Below, one piece after another: positions 51,189-59,340 of a stretch of DNA of 60,902 bases (within the stretch, counting starts at the first letter, position 1; every line of letters starts with the position of its first letter). Position numbers and translations under genes: made by a program. The DNA comes from Chloroflexota bacterium. Lineage in GTDB: Bacteria; Chloroflexota; Dehalococcoidia; SM23-28-2; RBG-16-64-32. Under the pieces are notes generated by a model. The model was not told the DNA's origin and did no database searches. It was given only the letters and a program-made list of their open reading frames with translations. The stretch lies in contig JAJCYV010000032.1 of NCBI GenBank assembly GCA_029262695.1, positions 1-60,902 on the forward strand. Reading direction: 5' to 3'.

Positions 51189-51217
51189 ACTATACGGGAG
51201 CTACTGACACGGAACAA
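51189..51217 (-). promoter_or_regulatory. Promoter of the ceramide cluster
   Basis: -35 TTGTTC (51217-51212), 17-bp spacer, -10 TATAGT (51194-51189), about 27 nt before the SPT start. Confidence 0.6.
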
Positions 51218-51241
51218 CCAGAGTTTGTGGATACCCGAGGC

Positions 51242-51411
51242 CTACCTGTCGACGTGCTTCGTGTAGTGTGATTGCACTGCCACCGGCCGGAACCCCATCG
51301 CCGAGTAGACGCGCCTTTGCGCAAGAACGTCGCGCCCAGAAGCTCGAACGTCTCGTTGCCGAGTGCGAAGTTGCCGAGGTCGGTGGTAAGCGCCCTGTCG
51401 GTGAGTGTCAC
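51242..51411 (-). pseudogene. Decayed GNAT acetyltransferase
   Basis: The first ~33 codons from GTG 51411 (TLTDRALTTDLGNFALGNET, FELLGATFLRKG) look like the start of a GNAT gene. A +1 change then leads to RRVYSAMGFRPVAV and QSHYTKHVDR-stop, a typical GNAT C-terminus. The middle of about 100 residues is missing, so it is an internally deleted, frameshifted remnant. Confidence 0.55.
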
Positions 51412-51451
51412 GGCGCCTAATCTTAGCGGAGATCGGGGTGCCGGAACAGGC

Positions 51452-51486
51452 AGCCGGAGCAAGCAGGGGGCGTGCTTGCTCCGGCT
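51452..51486 (-). terminator. Terminator after the small paralogue gene
   Basis: AGCCGGAGCAAGCA and TGCTTGCTCCGGCT form a perfect 14-bp stem with a 7-nt loop, about 50 nt after the stop of the gene at 51535. Confidence 0.7.
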
Positions 51487-51534
51487 CTCGCGATGGGTGG
51501 GCGGGGGAGGGGCCCGACCGTGCTGCTTCGTCTT

Positions 51535-51918
51535 CTATGCGGGGCTGAACTGGCTAGAGAAGCGCACGCCGTTCTGGATGTAGGGCTCGGGGGCGGCTTC
51601 CGCCGTCAGCAGCGACGCCGCAGCAGCGGCGCCAACGAGTGAGGCGTCCTCCTTCTGGTCAGCGTCTTCATCCTCGGGAACGTCCGGCCGCCCGGTTTCG
51701 CCCGCCTCAGGAGGCGTTGTGAAGGCCACAACCGGCCGGTGGTAAACGCTAATCTCGAACTCGTCTCCCGCGAACGCGCGCACTCGCTCCTGGTCGTAAC
51801 CAGACTCGATCAACGTCTCGACAAGCTGAGCGGCTTCCTCCATGCTTTCCACGACATTGATCTCACCATGGGCAGAGTTGTCCAGGTCCGCCACCACGAC
51901 TATAACTGTGTTCGACAT
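51535..51918 (-). CDS. Small protein, paralogue A of a conserved-ends pair
   Basis: 127 residues; ATG with AGGAGGG upstream. The N-terminal 65 residues (MSNTVIVVVADLDNSAHGEI, then a helix EEAAQLVETLIESGYDQERV and strand EFEISVYHRPVV) match paralogue B at 56495 closely. The middle is an acidic, Ala-rich variable linker. The C-terminal NGVRFSSQF is again shared. I do not recognise the family. The N-terminus is probably a small alpha/beta domain and the tail a binding motif. Confidence 0.7.
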   Translation of the reverse strand: MSNTVIVVVADLDNSAHGEINVVESMEEAAQLVETLIESGYDQERVRAFAGDEFEISVYHRPVVAFTTPPEAGETGRPDVPEDEDADQKEDASLVGAAAAASLLTAEAAPEPYIQNGVRFSSQFSPA

Positions 51919-52107
51919 CGACGCCCTCCTGCTTGCGGATATACCGCCGTTCTCTCTTCTGCACACAGTGTCGCAGGCGAGACTCGCCACATTCTCACCG
52001 TGAATTTATGGTCAACAAACGGCTGCCGTTTGGCGTCGTCTCACGTACGGGACGTGCCCGCCTAGATCTTCGCAACGAGAGAGCAGTTCCTATAGTAGCC
52101 GGGGGAA

Positions 52108-52665
52108 CTAGTCGGCCACGTTGGCGCAGACGGCGCTCGCTTCAACCCTCCAGCTGTTTCCTGTCAGGTTCATCTCATTGGCAGAGGCGCCCCAGCCGCC
52201 GAGGTCCGAGAACGGGCTGGATGACGTGATGGCCACGAGACCTAGGCCCTGGCCAAGAATCGTCGCACCCCCACCAATCGCCCGTTTTCCCGCCGGGCAC
52301 ACGGCGTTGGCGATCTTGATGTCGGTGCTGTCATAGCTACTTGACCCCGTCACAAGCTCAACACCACTGACGCCCGCCGGAATCACCGTCGCGATGTCTG
52401 GGCAAGGCTCGTCCTGCTGGACGGAGAGCCCCGCGTCGTGGCGCAGGGTCTTTAGCGAATCGACAGGCGTGACGTTACCGCCGCAGTCGACGTCGCCCTG
52501 GAGAATGCTCCCGACAGCGCCGGGGCTGACTGCAACAGCTGCCTCGACTGGCGTGTCCGCCGAGCTGGCAGTGTCCGCCCCGAATATCGAGCCGCTGATG
52601 ACTGCGGTCGTGATGACCGAAGCCGCTACTGACGAAAGTGTCGCGACGAGGATTGTGTGACGCAT
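52108..52665 (-). CDS. Secreted protein with a dockerin-like calcium repeat
   Basis: 185 residues from the ATG of MRHTILVATLSSVAASVITT (AAGGAGG upstream). A signal peptide is followed by GDVDCGGNVTPVDSLKTLRH with DAGL, a dockerin type I-like half site. The C-terminal half (about 115-185) contains CPAGKRAIGGGATI and a final Cys, probably a disulfide-bonded beta domain. A single dockerin repeat without a cellulosome suggests surface assembly. Role unknown. Confidence 0.7.
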   Translation of the reverse strand: MRHTILVATLSSVAASVITTAVISGSIFGADTASSADTPVEAAVAVSPGAVGSILQGDVDCGGNVTPVDSLKTLRHDAGLSVQQDEPCPDIATVIPAGVSGVELVTGSSSYDSTDIKIANAVCPAGKRAIGGGATILGQGLGLVAITSSSPFSDLGGWGASANEMNLTGNSWRVEASAVCANVAD

Positions 52666-52747
52666 GACTTGCCTCCTTCTTGTCCGAGGTAATGCTGCGT
52701 CAGCCCAGGAAGGGTTGTCACGGGTGGAATGCCCCACACGGCCTCAG

Positions 52748-52935
52748 TGGCTCCATCGCCTCAAGGACACAGGTGGCTAAACGACAGGGAGCCGGCCATC
52801 TGACCGGCTCCCTGGTGTATCCGCGGCGGGAGGGGGTAACCGCACCGCTTCATCTACTTCACACTCTACGCGGGAGGGCCCCGGGCCGGTGTAAGCTCGC
52901 TTACTCAGCCGGCCTTCTTTTATCAGAGATCGCCG
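52748..52935 (+). ncRNA. Duplicated structured element, copy 1 (candidate small RNA)
   Basis: A hairpin GGGAGCCGG...CCGGCTCCC (52787-52812), then a 46-nt core (52824-52869) identical to copy 2, then GTAAGC-TC-GCTTAC within a longer GC stem followed by TTCTTTTAT (52884-52922), a good rightward terminator. Similarity to copy 2 extends before the first hairpin (TCGCCTCA). No coding sense was found. Orientation is inferred from the T run. Confidence 0.55.
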
Positions 52936-53004
52936 CCACGGCAGAGCCGGCCGGCGTCAGGAACCGAGCCCGAATCCGCCTTGTCCGTTAGCCCGTCGAG
53001 GAGC

Positions 53005-55230
53005 CTAATCGCCGGCCGTCGCCATCGCCCCTGACGGCGCCTCTCGAGACGTCTCCTCCGGACCGCCCTCGACTCGCACGTCCGGCAGCCACTCCAGCCA
53101 CTTCGGCAGATACCAGTTCAGATCGCCCAGCAGCGCCATGCTCGAGGGCACGAGCACCGACCGTATGATCGTCGCATCGAGCAACACCGCCAGCCCCAGC
53201 CCGAACCCGGTCTGTTGCAGGTCCACCAGATCGCCCATCGCGAACCCGGAAAACACCGCGACCATGATCGCGGCCGCTCCCGTGATAATCCCCGCCGTGC
53301 TCCTCACACCGAACGCGACTGACTCACGGTTGTCGCCTGTCTGGTCGAACCGCTCCCGGATTCGGCTCAACAGGAACACGTGATAGTCCATCGAAAGTCC
53401 AAACAGGACCGCGAACAAGAATAGCGGCAACCAGGCCGCGATCGTCTCCGTCTGCCTGAGCCCCAGGATCTCGTTCCCCACTCCGTGCTGAAACACCAGC
53501 ACCAGCACTCCGTACGTCGCACCCACCGATAGCAGGTTCATCACGAGAGCCTTGATCGGCACCACGATCGACCTGAATACCACAAGCAGCAGGAAGAAGC
53601 TGAAACCCAGCACGAACACAAACACGATCGGCGTGTACTGCGCCACCATCGCGAACATGTCGTCCGCAATGGCCGACTCTCCGCCCACCAGCACATCGGC
53701 GTCCACGCCCGCAAACGCGGCTGGCACGTAGTCATCACGGAGCCGGTCTATCGCGTCGTAAGCGGCGTCCTCAAACGGATCGGCCGCGATCAGCACTGAT
53801 ACGACCTCCAGGTCGCCGGCTTCGTTCACCTCCGTCGTCACGGGTCCAAACATCGGATCGTCACCCAGCGTCGCCGTCAGGCGCTCGATCCCGGCCTGGA
53901 CCGCTGGGGCGCTCACGTCCGGCGCGTCTACGACGATCTCCGTTGGCGAGAGCAACCCCGCAGAGAAATCCTCCGTCAGTATCTCGAACGCCACGCGCGA
54001 GTCGCTGTCCTCTGGATACGTACTAACCCCCGGCAGCCCGCTGTCTATCGTGAGGTACGGAGCCGCTGCCGCGAGCAGCAACCCCACGACCACCACGATG
54101 CTGACTATCGGCCTCGCCATCACCATGCGTGCCGAGCGGCCCCAGAAGCTCCCCTCATCGTCCCCACTCCGGCCAAGGAACGGCAATCGCAGCGCGTTGA
54201 TCTTGTCGCCCATCAGGCTCAGTATCGCCGGCAGGAGCGTCAGCGCTGCCAGAACCGATACAATCGCCACCGTCACCGACCCCGTCGCAAGGCTCCGATA
54301 TATGTTGGACGGGATAATCATCATCCCCATCAGTCCAACCACCACTGTGCCACCCGAGAACAGAACGGCCCTGCTCGACGTAGCTCCCGCCTTTGCAATC
54401 GCCTCCTGCTTGTCGAGGCCCGCTCTTAACTCTTCCCTATATCGGTGCACGATGAAGAGCGAGTAGTCGATCCCCAACGCGAGGCCGATCATGGTGACCA
54501 TGTTGATCACCAGGAAGTTCAGCTCGAACGCCTCGCCTATCAACGCCACCGTTCCGACAGAAATGATTATCGACACGACCGCCATCAGCAGCGGGATTCC
54601 CGCAGCGAGCACGGCACCGAACACGAGGAGGAGTATGATCAGCGCGATCGGAATCCCAATCATCTCGCCCCTCTGCGCGTCCCGGTCGGAAATCTCGTTC
54701 GCCTCGTGGTTGATGCTGGCGTGCCCGGCCGTCAGTACCCGGAACCCCTCGGCCTCATCGGCTTCCTCGACAAGATCGACGAGCGGCGCCACTTCATCAG
54801 TCGCGTCCGACTCATCGTAGGCCAGCACCACCGGCAATATCGTCGTATCGCCGTCCACCGACACCAGGCCCGGGTCACCGATCTCGTAGAAGCTCGACGC
54901 CTGCTCAACGAGCCCATCCAACCCACGGATCCGCGTCAGGAGATCGCCCACGAACACCTCGAACGCCGGATCGTCGACGTTCGCAGCCTCGGACACGACG
55001 ATCACTGTCTCCGTCGCACGATCGGGGCCCCTCAGCTTGTCCTCGATCAGATCGCTGGCCCGCGTCGACTCCGGGTTGTTCGTGAGGGAGATATCCGACG
55101 TCAGAACATCACCCACACCCGATGCCAGGAATCCACCCACTAGCAGTAGAGCCAACCAGATTCCGACGACGATCCATGGCCGGCGCGCGCTCGTGCGCGC
55201 GAGGCGCTCTGTTACTCCAGGTTTAGCCAC
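53005..55230 (-). CDS. MMPL-family RND transporter
   Basis: 741 residues. Two repeats of one helix, a large external loop and five helices: RRPWIVVGIWLALLLVGGFLASG, then GIDYSLFIVHRYREEL, and later GLSMDYHVFLLSRIRERF. The GxDY and Ser-Met-Asp-Tyr motifs are the proton relay of MmpL proteins. These export lipids or drugs. GTG start. The TetR gene directly upstream probably regulates it. Confidence 0.92.
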   Translation of the reverse strand: MAKPGVTERLARTSARRPWIVVGIWLALLLVGGFLASGVGDVLTSDISLTNNPESTRASDLIEDKLRGPDRATETVIVVSEAANVDDPAFEVFVGDLLTRIRGLDGLVEQASSFYEIGDPGLVSVDGDTTILPVVLAYDESDATDEVAPLVDLVEEADEAEGFRVLTAGHASINHEANEISDRDAQRGEMIGIPIALIILLLVFGAVLAAGIPLLMAVVSIIISVGTVALIGEAFELNFLVINMVTMIGLALGIDYSLFIVHRYREELRAGLDKQEAIAKAGATSSRAVLFSGGTVVVGLMGMMIIPSNIYRSLATGSVTVAIVSVLAALTLLPAILSLMGDKINALRLPFLGRSGDDEGSFWGRSARMVMARPIVSIVVVVGLLLAAAAPYLTIDSGLPGVSTYPEDSDSRVAFEILTEDFSAGLLSPTEIVVDAPDVSAPAVQAGIERLTATLGDDPMFGPVTTEVNEAGDLEVVSVLIAADPFEDAAYDAIDRLRDDYVPAAFAGVDADVLVGGESAIADDMFAMVAQYTPIVFVFVLGFSFFLLLVVFRSIVVPIKALVMNLLSVGATYGVLVLVFQHGVGNEILGLRQTETIAAWLPLFLFAVLFGLSMDYHVFLLSRIRERFDQTGDNRESVAFGVRSTAGIITGAAAIMVAVFSGFAMGDLVDLQQTGFGLGLAVLLDATIIRSVLVPSSMALLGDLNWYLPKWLEWLPDVRVEGGPEETSREAPSGAMATAGD

Positions 55231-55295
55231 AATCAGATCCTCTCGCGATTTTGTTCCAGCTTGCCGTCATCACCCCGGCGATTCTATGCGCCAGA

Positions 55296-56000
55296 TCACA
55301 GGTTCGCCTTCGGTTGATCGGGCGAGGGTTGACTGCCTGGGTCGTCGAAGAAACTTCGTAGCCCCTCCTGGAACCGGCTCAGGTCGGGCTCTCCATCCGT
55401 AGCGAGGAGCCGCTCCATGGATTCAACCCAGACCCTGGTAAGCTCCCTGGAGTCGAGAGCAGCAGGGTTCACTGTCCAGAGCAGGAAAGAACCCTGCATC
55501 GTCGCGTGCATGAGGGTGGCGACCGCAGGGCGATCTACGTCCGGGCGGATCAGACCGGCCTCCTGGCCTATCCGGAGAGCGTTCTCGAGAAGAGCTGCTC
55601 CATCACGGATGAACCCGGTCATAGCCTGACGCGCCCACGGATCTCTGGCCGCCTGGGCCCAGACTTCTGCGAACAGCCGGTCGTCCTCGTGGTCTTTCCG
55701 GAGGTGCTCGAGCCAGTAACTCGCAAGACGCTCCAGGACGTCCCTGAGGGACACGGCAGGAACCAGCGCGGAAATCTCCAGGTGCTGGTCTGAAATGTGA
55801 TCGGTCAGGATCACTTTGAATAGCTCCTCTTTGCTAGCGAAGTGGTGATACAGCGCGCCGTTCGAAACGCCAGCCGCTTCCGCGATGTCTTCGATGGTCG
55901 CCTGACCGAATCCGCGATCGCCGAAGAGTTTTCGCGCTGCATCGAGAATCTTCGTGCGGGTCTCTCGTGCCCGCTGCCGGGGCAAGGTCTCTCGGATCAT
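55296..56000 (-). CDS. TetR-family transcriptional regulator
   Basis: 234 residues. The N-terminal helix-turn-helix is clear: RTKILDAARKLFGDRGFGQA, TIEDIAEAAGVSNGALYHHF and ASKEELF. The rest is a helical ligand-binding domain. GGAGGAG precedes the ATG. Directly upstream are paired GAGTGCCTxCTCT sites, suggesting autoregulation and control of the MMPL gene 65 bp downstream. Confidence 0.9.
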   Translation of the reverse strand: MIRETLPRQRARETRTKILDAARKLFGDRGFGQATIEDIAEAAGVSNGALYHHFASKEELFKVILTDHISDQHLEISALVPAVSLRDVLERLASYWLEHLRKDHEDDRLFAEVWAQAARDPWARQAMTGFIRDGAALLENALRIGQEAGLIRPDVDRPAVATLMHATMQGSFLLWTVNPAALDSRELTRVWVESMERLLATDGEPDLSRFQEGLRSFFDDPGSQPSPDQPKANL

Positions 56001-56023
56001 GTGCCGGACTCCTCCAACTAGCA

Positions 56024-56055
56024 GAGTGCCTGCTCTATTACCGAGTGCCTACTCT
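56024..56055. promoter_or_regulatory. TetR operator pair
   Basis: GAGTGCCTGCTCT (56024-56036) and GAGTGCCTACTCT (56043-56055) are near-identical imperfect palindromes, 19 bp apart, just upstream of the TetR ATG. A third partial site, AGAGCAGCCGCTC, follows at 56061. Confidence 0.6.
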
Positions 56056-56212
56056 GTCACAGAGCAGCCGCTCCGTCAAGTACTCGCATAGATCTCGGCG
56101 TGCCCGGACGCCGACGTTTACGTGCCCTGAGTCCTCCCTCCCGGGACCGCCTGCGTCGGAGGGCGGCCCGGCAGACGCAGCCGCCGCCGATCCTATCAAG
56201 AGGACGCGCTAG

Positions 56213-56400
56213 CTCCGTCGCCTCAGACACGCCGGCGCCATAATAGCCAGGAGCCGGTCAAATGACCGGCTCCCTTGTCTGTCGGCGGCGGGAGGGGGTA
56301 ACCGCACCGCTTCATCTACTTCACACTCTACCCGGTCGCCCCACGCCCGGGTGTAAGCTCGCTTACGCTGCCAGCCTTCCTTCGTCAGAAGTCGCCGGCA
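56213..56400 (+). ncRNA. Duplicated structured element, copy 2 (candidate small RNA)
   Basis: Hairpin GGAGCCGGTCA-AA-TGACCGGCTCC (56250-56273), the 46-nt core identical to copy 1 (56286-56331), then GTAAGC-TC-GCTTAC (56353-56366) followed by CCTTCCTTC. CATAAT (56238-56243) just upstream could be a -10 box. Apart from this and the TetR operators, the 494-bp gap 56001-56494 holds nothing I can identify. Confidence 0.55.
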
Positions 56401-56494
56401 GAGGGGAGACAGCCGCGTGCCAGGCTCTCACCTGAGATCGCAGGCCGACTCGTTGGCACGCCTGTCACCATCGCCGGGACTAACGAGTGGCGGC

Positions 56495-56896
56495 CTATGA
56501 CTTTGAGGCACGGAACTGGGACGAGAAGCGAACGCCATCCTTATTGAACGGCTCTTCGGCGGCTTCCTCCACCGCCGGCGTGCTCGCCGCTGAAGCTTCG
56601 ACGGCCGGAGCGTGCTCCTGCTGGCCGGCCTTCCCCTTGCCCTTGGCGCTGGCCGTCTTGGGCTTCTTCTCCTCGGCGCCTCTATCCGCTGGCATCGTCA
56701 GCGATACGACGGGCTGGTGATGGACCTGCATCTGGAACTCCTCGGCTGTGAACACCCGCACCCGTTCCTGCTCATACCCGGACTCGAGCAGTGTTTCGAC
56801 GAGGCGTGCCGCCTTATCTGGGCTTTCCATGACGTTTATCTCGCCGTGGGCAGAGTTGTCCAGGTCCGCCACCACCACTATTACTGTGCTCGACAT
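56495..56896 (-). CDS. Small protein, paralogue B of a conserved-ends pair
   Basis: 133 residues; ATG with GGAGGG upstream. MSSTVIVVVADLDNSAHGEI, DKAARLVETLLESGYEQERV and FQMQVHHQPVVSL match paralogue A. The linker is different: basic (KKPKTASAKGKGKAGQQ), then Ala/Val/Glu-rich. The C-terminal DGVRFSSQFRAS is shared. Selection has kept both ends and not the middle. Confidence 0.72.
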   Translation of the reverse strand: MSSTVIVVVADLDNSAHGEINVMESPDKAARLVETLLESGYEQERVRVFTAEEFQMQVHHQPVVSLTMPADRGAEEKKPKTASAKGKGKAGQQEHAPAVEASAASTPAVEEAAEEPFNKDGVRFSSQFRASKS

Positions 56897-57127
56897 TGGC
56901 GCCCTCCTGCTATGGTCACGGCCTTGCGTAAGGCAGCGTTCTTCGAGTCCTTAGACGACTCCCGCTGTCAATCGTTGCAAGTCGTCCACCATCGTTGAGG
57001 AATGGTGAAGAGCTCATCGGTTGAGCGAGGGCAGAAGGTGCAGGCGGCCACGCTCGCACGATATCGACTGGCAGGTGAGCCGGGGCCAGGAGCGGCACGA
57101 CCCCGAAAGGACGTCAGGAATAGAGTT

Positions 57128-57204
57128 GGCTCCCGGGACAGGACTCGAACCTGTAACCTAGCGGTTAACAGCCGCCCGCTCTACCAATTGAGCTACCCGG
57201 GAGC
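57128..57204 (-). tRNA. tRNA-Asn (GTT)
   Basis: Cloverleaf on the minus strand: acceptor GCTCCCG/CGGGAGC, D arm TAGCTCAATTGGTAGAGC, anticodon loop CTGTTAA with GTT at 57169-57167, T arm ACAGGTTCGAGTCCTGT. CCA is not encoded. Confidence 0.95.
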
Positions 57205-57232
57205 GCGTATCTGACAGTCTACCCTTGCCTGG

Positions 57233-57303
57233 CTGCCGAGCCAGGATTCGAACCTGGACCATGGGATCCAAAGTCCCGTGTGCTACCGTTACACCACTCG
57301 GCA
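57233..57303 (-). tRNA. tRNA-Gln (TTG)
   Basis: Acceptor TGCCGAG/CTCGGCA, anticodon loop ACTTTGGAT with TTG, T arm CCAGGTTCGAATCCTGG, discriminator G. CCA is not encoded. It lies 28 nt from tRNA-Asn. Confidence 0.95.
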
Positions 57304-57328
57304 CTAGGGCCGGCGTATGCGTCTTTGG

Positions 57329-57414
57329 TGCCGAAGGCCGGACTCGAACCGGCACGAGGGTTACCCCTCAGCAGATTTTGAATCTGCCGCGTCTGCCAAT
57401 TCCGCCACTTCGGC
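57329..57414 (-). tRNA. tRNA-Leu (CAA)
   Basis: 86 nt with the long variable arm of a class II tRNA (GAGGGGTAACCCTC). Acceptor GCCGAAG/CTTCGGC, anticodon loop TTCAAAA, T arm GCCGGTTCGAGTCCGGC, discriminator A. Probably first in a Leu-Gln-Asn transcript. Confidence 0.95.
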
Positions 57415-57559
57415 TAAGGCAGCCGACTAGCAAGAAAGCGGGCCGTGACCCGCTCCACCACTCCATCGTAGCGAAAACACCACTCCGTTTCAATTGCGCG
57501 GCACATGCCCCTGCGTGACCCATCCCCTCCGACGCCGGTCCACAGCGTCGTCTCGCCGC

Positions 57560-58315
57560 TTACCCGTCCAGATCGAGCACCGCGTACAGGCCGAGGTGAT
57601 CGGACGGGAAGAGGTCCGCGTTGTCCGTCGCCGGCTGATCGAACGCGAGCCCCGCCTCGACAATCTTGAACTCGGGCGACACGTAGATGTAGTCGAGCGT
57701 GCCCGCCGGCGCGTCGTCGTACGTGTTGACGGGCGTCGGCCACGTCTTCTCCGGCTCGTGACCGTGTGCTGTCTCGTACGCCGAGCGAAAGCGCCTCTTC
57801 ATGACGTCGATGACGCGCTCGCCCGCATACGAGTTGAAGTCGCCGCTGACGACCGTCGGCAGGGCCTCGTGCCGGTCCAGCCAGCGCAGGATGTACTCCG
57901 CCTGCTCGGCGCGCTCGTCGGCCGCCTCCGGTGGGTGGTGCAGATGCGTGTTAACCAGCGCGAACCTCGCGCCGCCGGCTGCATAGACCATCCGCTGAGC
58001 GATGCGCTCGAACGACATCAGGTCCAGCACCTCGTGCTCGACGCACTCAACCCTCGCCAGCGTGCCGATGCCGAAGATGCTCGCCATCAGGCCCGGCGTC
58101 GTGGCGTGCTTGATGCGATAGTGTTCCTGGTCGGCCAGGCGCTTGTTCACTTCGCGGCTGACTTCCATCCCCTGGTCGATCATCAGATCGATCTCCTGGA
58201 AGCCGATCACGTCCGGCATCAGCTTCACGAGCTGGTCGACAACGAGAGGCTGCCGCGATTCCCAATCGCCCATCCGGTTGAAGAGGTTCAGGGTCGCCAC
58301 CTTGACTCTGGGCAT
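57560..58315 (-). CDS. Endonuclease/exonuclease/phosphatase-family hydrolase
   Basis: 251 residues. Motifs in order: TLNLFNRMGDW, GFQEID, NTHLHHPPEA, SGDFNS, GTLDYIYV and PSDHLGLYAVL, giving the full metal-dependent active site of the fold. There is no signal peptide. Members cleave DNA, phospholipids or inositol phosphates; the substrate is undetermined. Confidence 0.88.
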   Translation of the reverse strand: MPRVKVATLNLFNRMGDWESRQPLVVDQLVKLMPDVIGFQEIDLMIDQGMEVSREVNKRLADQEHYRIKHATTPGLMASIFGIGTLARVECVEHEVLDLMSFERIAQRMVYAAGGARFALVNTHLHHPPEAADERAEQAEYILRWLDRHEALPTVVSGDFNSYAGERVIDVMKRRFRSAYETAHGHEPEKTWPTPVNTYDDAPAGTLDYIYVSPEFKIVEAGLAFDQPATDNADLFPSDHLGLYAVLDLDG

Positions 58316-58354
58316 TGCGGCGATAAGAGTACTACAACGCCTGCCGAAGACGTA

Positions 58355-58390
58355 CTCAGCCCCCGCCGGAGGCTGCTGGCGGGGGCTGAG
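58355..58390 (-). terminator. Strong hairpin after the secreted-protein gene
   Basis: CTCAGCCCCCGCC and GGCGGGGGCTGAG form a perfect 13-bp stem with a 10-nt loop. It lies between the stop at 58413 and the start of the next minus-strand gene. The T run is poor. Confidence 0.6.
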
Positions 58391-58412
58391 AGAGGGGGTG
58401 CCTCTGGGGTAT

Positions 58413-58970
58413 TTACTCGGCGAAGGGCGGGGCGTCGGCGCGCGTGCCGGCCCAGCTCAAACCGTCCAGCGCGCCGGACAGGCTGTAGTCAACGCCCTCA
58501 CCCGTGATCGCGACCTCGGCCGTGTCGGTCTCCGTGTCGACCCTGAACGTGTACTGTACCTGGACGCGCGTGCCGTCCGGCTGCCACAGTCCGCCGGCGC
58601 CGGTTGCGGTAACTACGCCGTCCTCCCACGTCACGTCGCGAACGCCACCGTTGTAGTAGCCCATCTCGTCGCAGTAGAAGCGGAACGCGCCGCCTTCCTT
58701 CTTTGCGGACTCGTGCGCACGCAGGTCGATGGTGGCGCCCGTGTCGTCATCGTGCGCGATCGTGCCGATGGCGACAGCGAGTAGCGCATTCGGGTCCCTC
58801 GGTGGCTTGTTCGGGCGCTCGACGGACGGGCCGTCCGTGACCGCCTCGTCGGTCTGCGGCTCGCCCGTCTGGGCCGCGGACGTGCCGTTGAAGGCAACGA
58901 TCGCGGTGATCGTCGCCAGGACCGCGACGATCAGTCCGCCGCCGATAAACGTGAGTCGCTTCGTCGTCAT
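58413..58970 (-). CDS. Membrane-anchored extracytoplasmic protein of unknown function
   Basis: 185 residues. MTTKRLTFIGGGLIVAVLATITAIVAF is a signal anchor or signal peptide; then a Thr/Glu/Pro linker and a beta-rich domain (about 62-180) with ATIDLRAHESAKKEGGAFRF and VQVQYTFRVDTETDTAEVAI. AAGGAGA precedes the ATG. No family recognised. Confidence 0.7.
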   Translation of the reverse strand: MTTKRLTFIGGGLIVAVLATITAIVAFNGTSAAQTGEPQTDEAVTDGPSVERPNKPPRDPNALLAVAIGTIAHDDDTGATIDLRAHESAKKEGGAFRFYCDEMGYYNGGVRDVTWEDGVVTATGAGGLWQPDGTRVQVQYTFRVDTETDTAEVAITGEGVDYSLSGALDGLSWAGTRADAPPFAE

Positions 58971-59111
58971 TCTCCGTCTCCTTCTGCCAGCTAGGGCTCG
59001 GTCGATGAGAACGACTCTAAGCAGCGCGGCTTAAGGCGCCATTAAGCGAAGATGAGAATCCGCTAACGTACGTCGCGACTGTGCCCTGACAACACGTAGT
59101 ATGCTGTCAGG

Positions 59112-59315
59112 GTGAAGATCGACGTTGATGCTGACGGCGAGGTCACACCCGAGAATCGTCGTGGGCTTCTTGCAGCAGCGACCTTCGAGGCAGACGGCGA
59201 CTTCGGTATGAAGATCTCGTCCTGGTCCTTTACGTGCCCTGATTGTCGTGACGACGCCGATGCCGAATGGCCCGTCACCATCGTCCGGGGAACGCCGTAC
59301 AGCCACGAGTGCTGA
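59112..59315 (+). CDS. Small leaderless protein with CxxC
   Basis: 67 residues (MKIDVDADGEVTPENRRGLL...). One CPDC motif near residue 42 and a C-terminal Cys could bind metal. TATGCT (59100-59105), 6 nt, then GTG, matches other leaderless starts in this window, with no Shine-Dalgarno. No family recognised. Confidence 0.5.
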   Translation: MKIDVDADGEVTPENRRGLLAAATFEADGDFGMKISSWSFTCPDCRDDADAEWPVTIVRGTPYSHEC

Positions 59316-59340
59316 ACCGCCTGTACGGGTGGATGAGGTC

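Noticed and set aside
52824-52869. Repeated 46-nt core as part of a coding sequence (minus-strand frame VECEVDEAVRLPPPA)
   Set aside because: Identity is at nucleotide level, flanks form hairpins, and no start with ribosome site is present.
57128-57414. tRNA cluster as an integration site
   Set aside because: No integrase and no repeated tRNA 3' end was found nearby.
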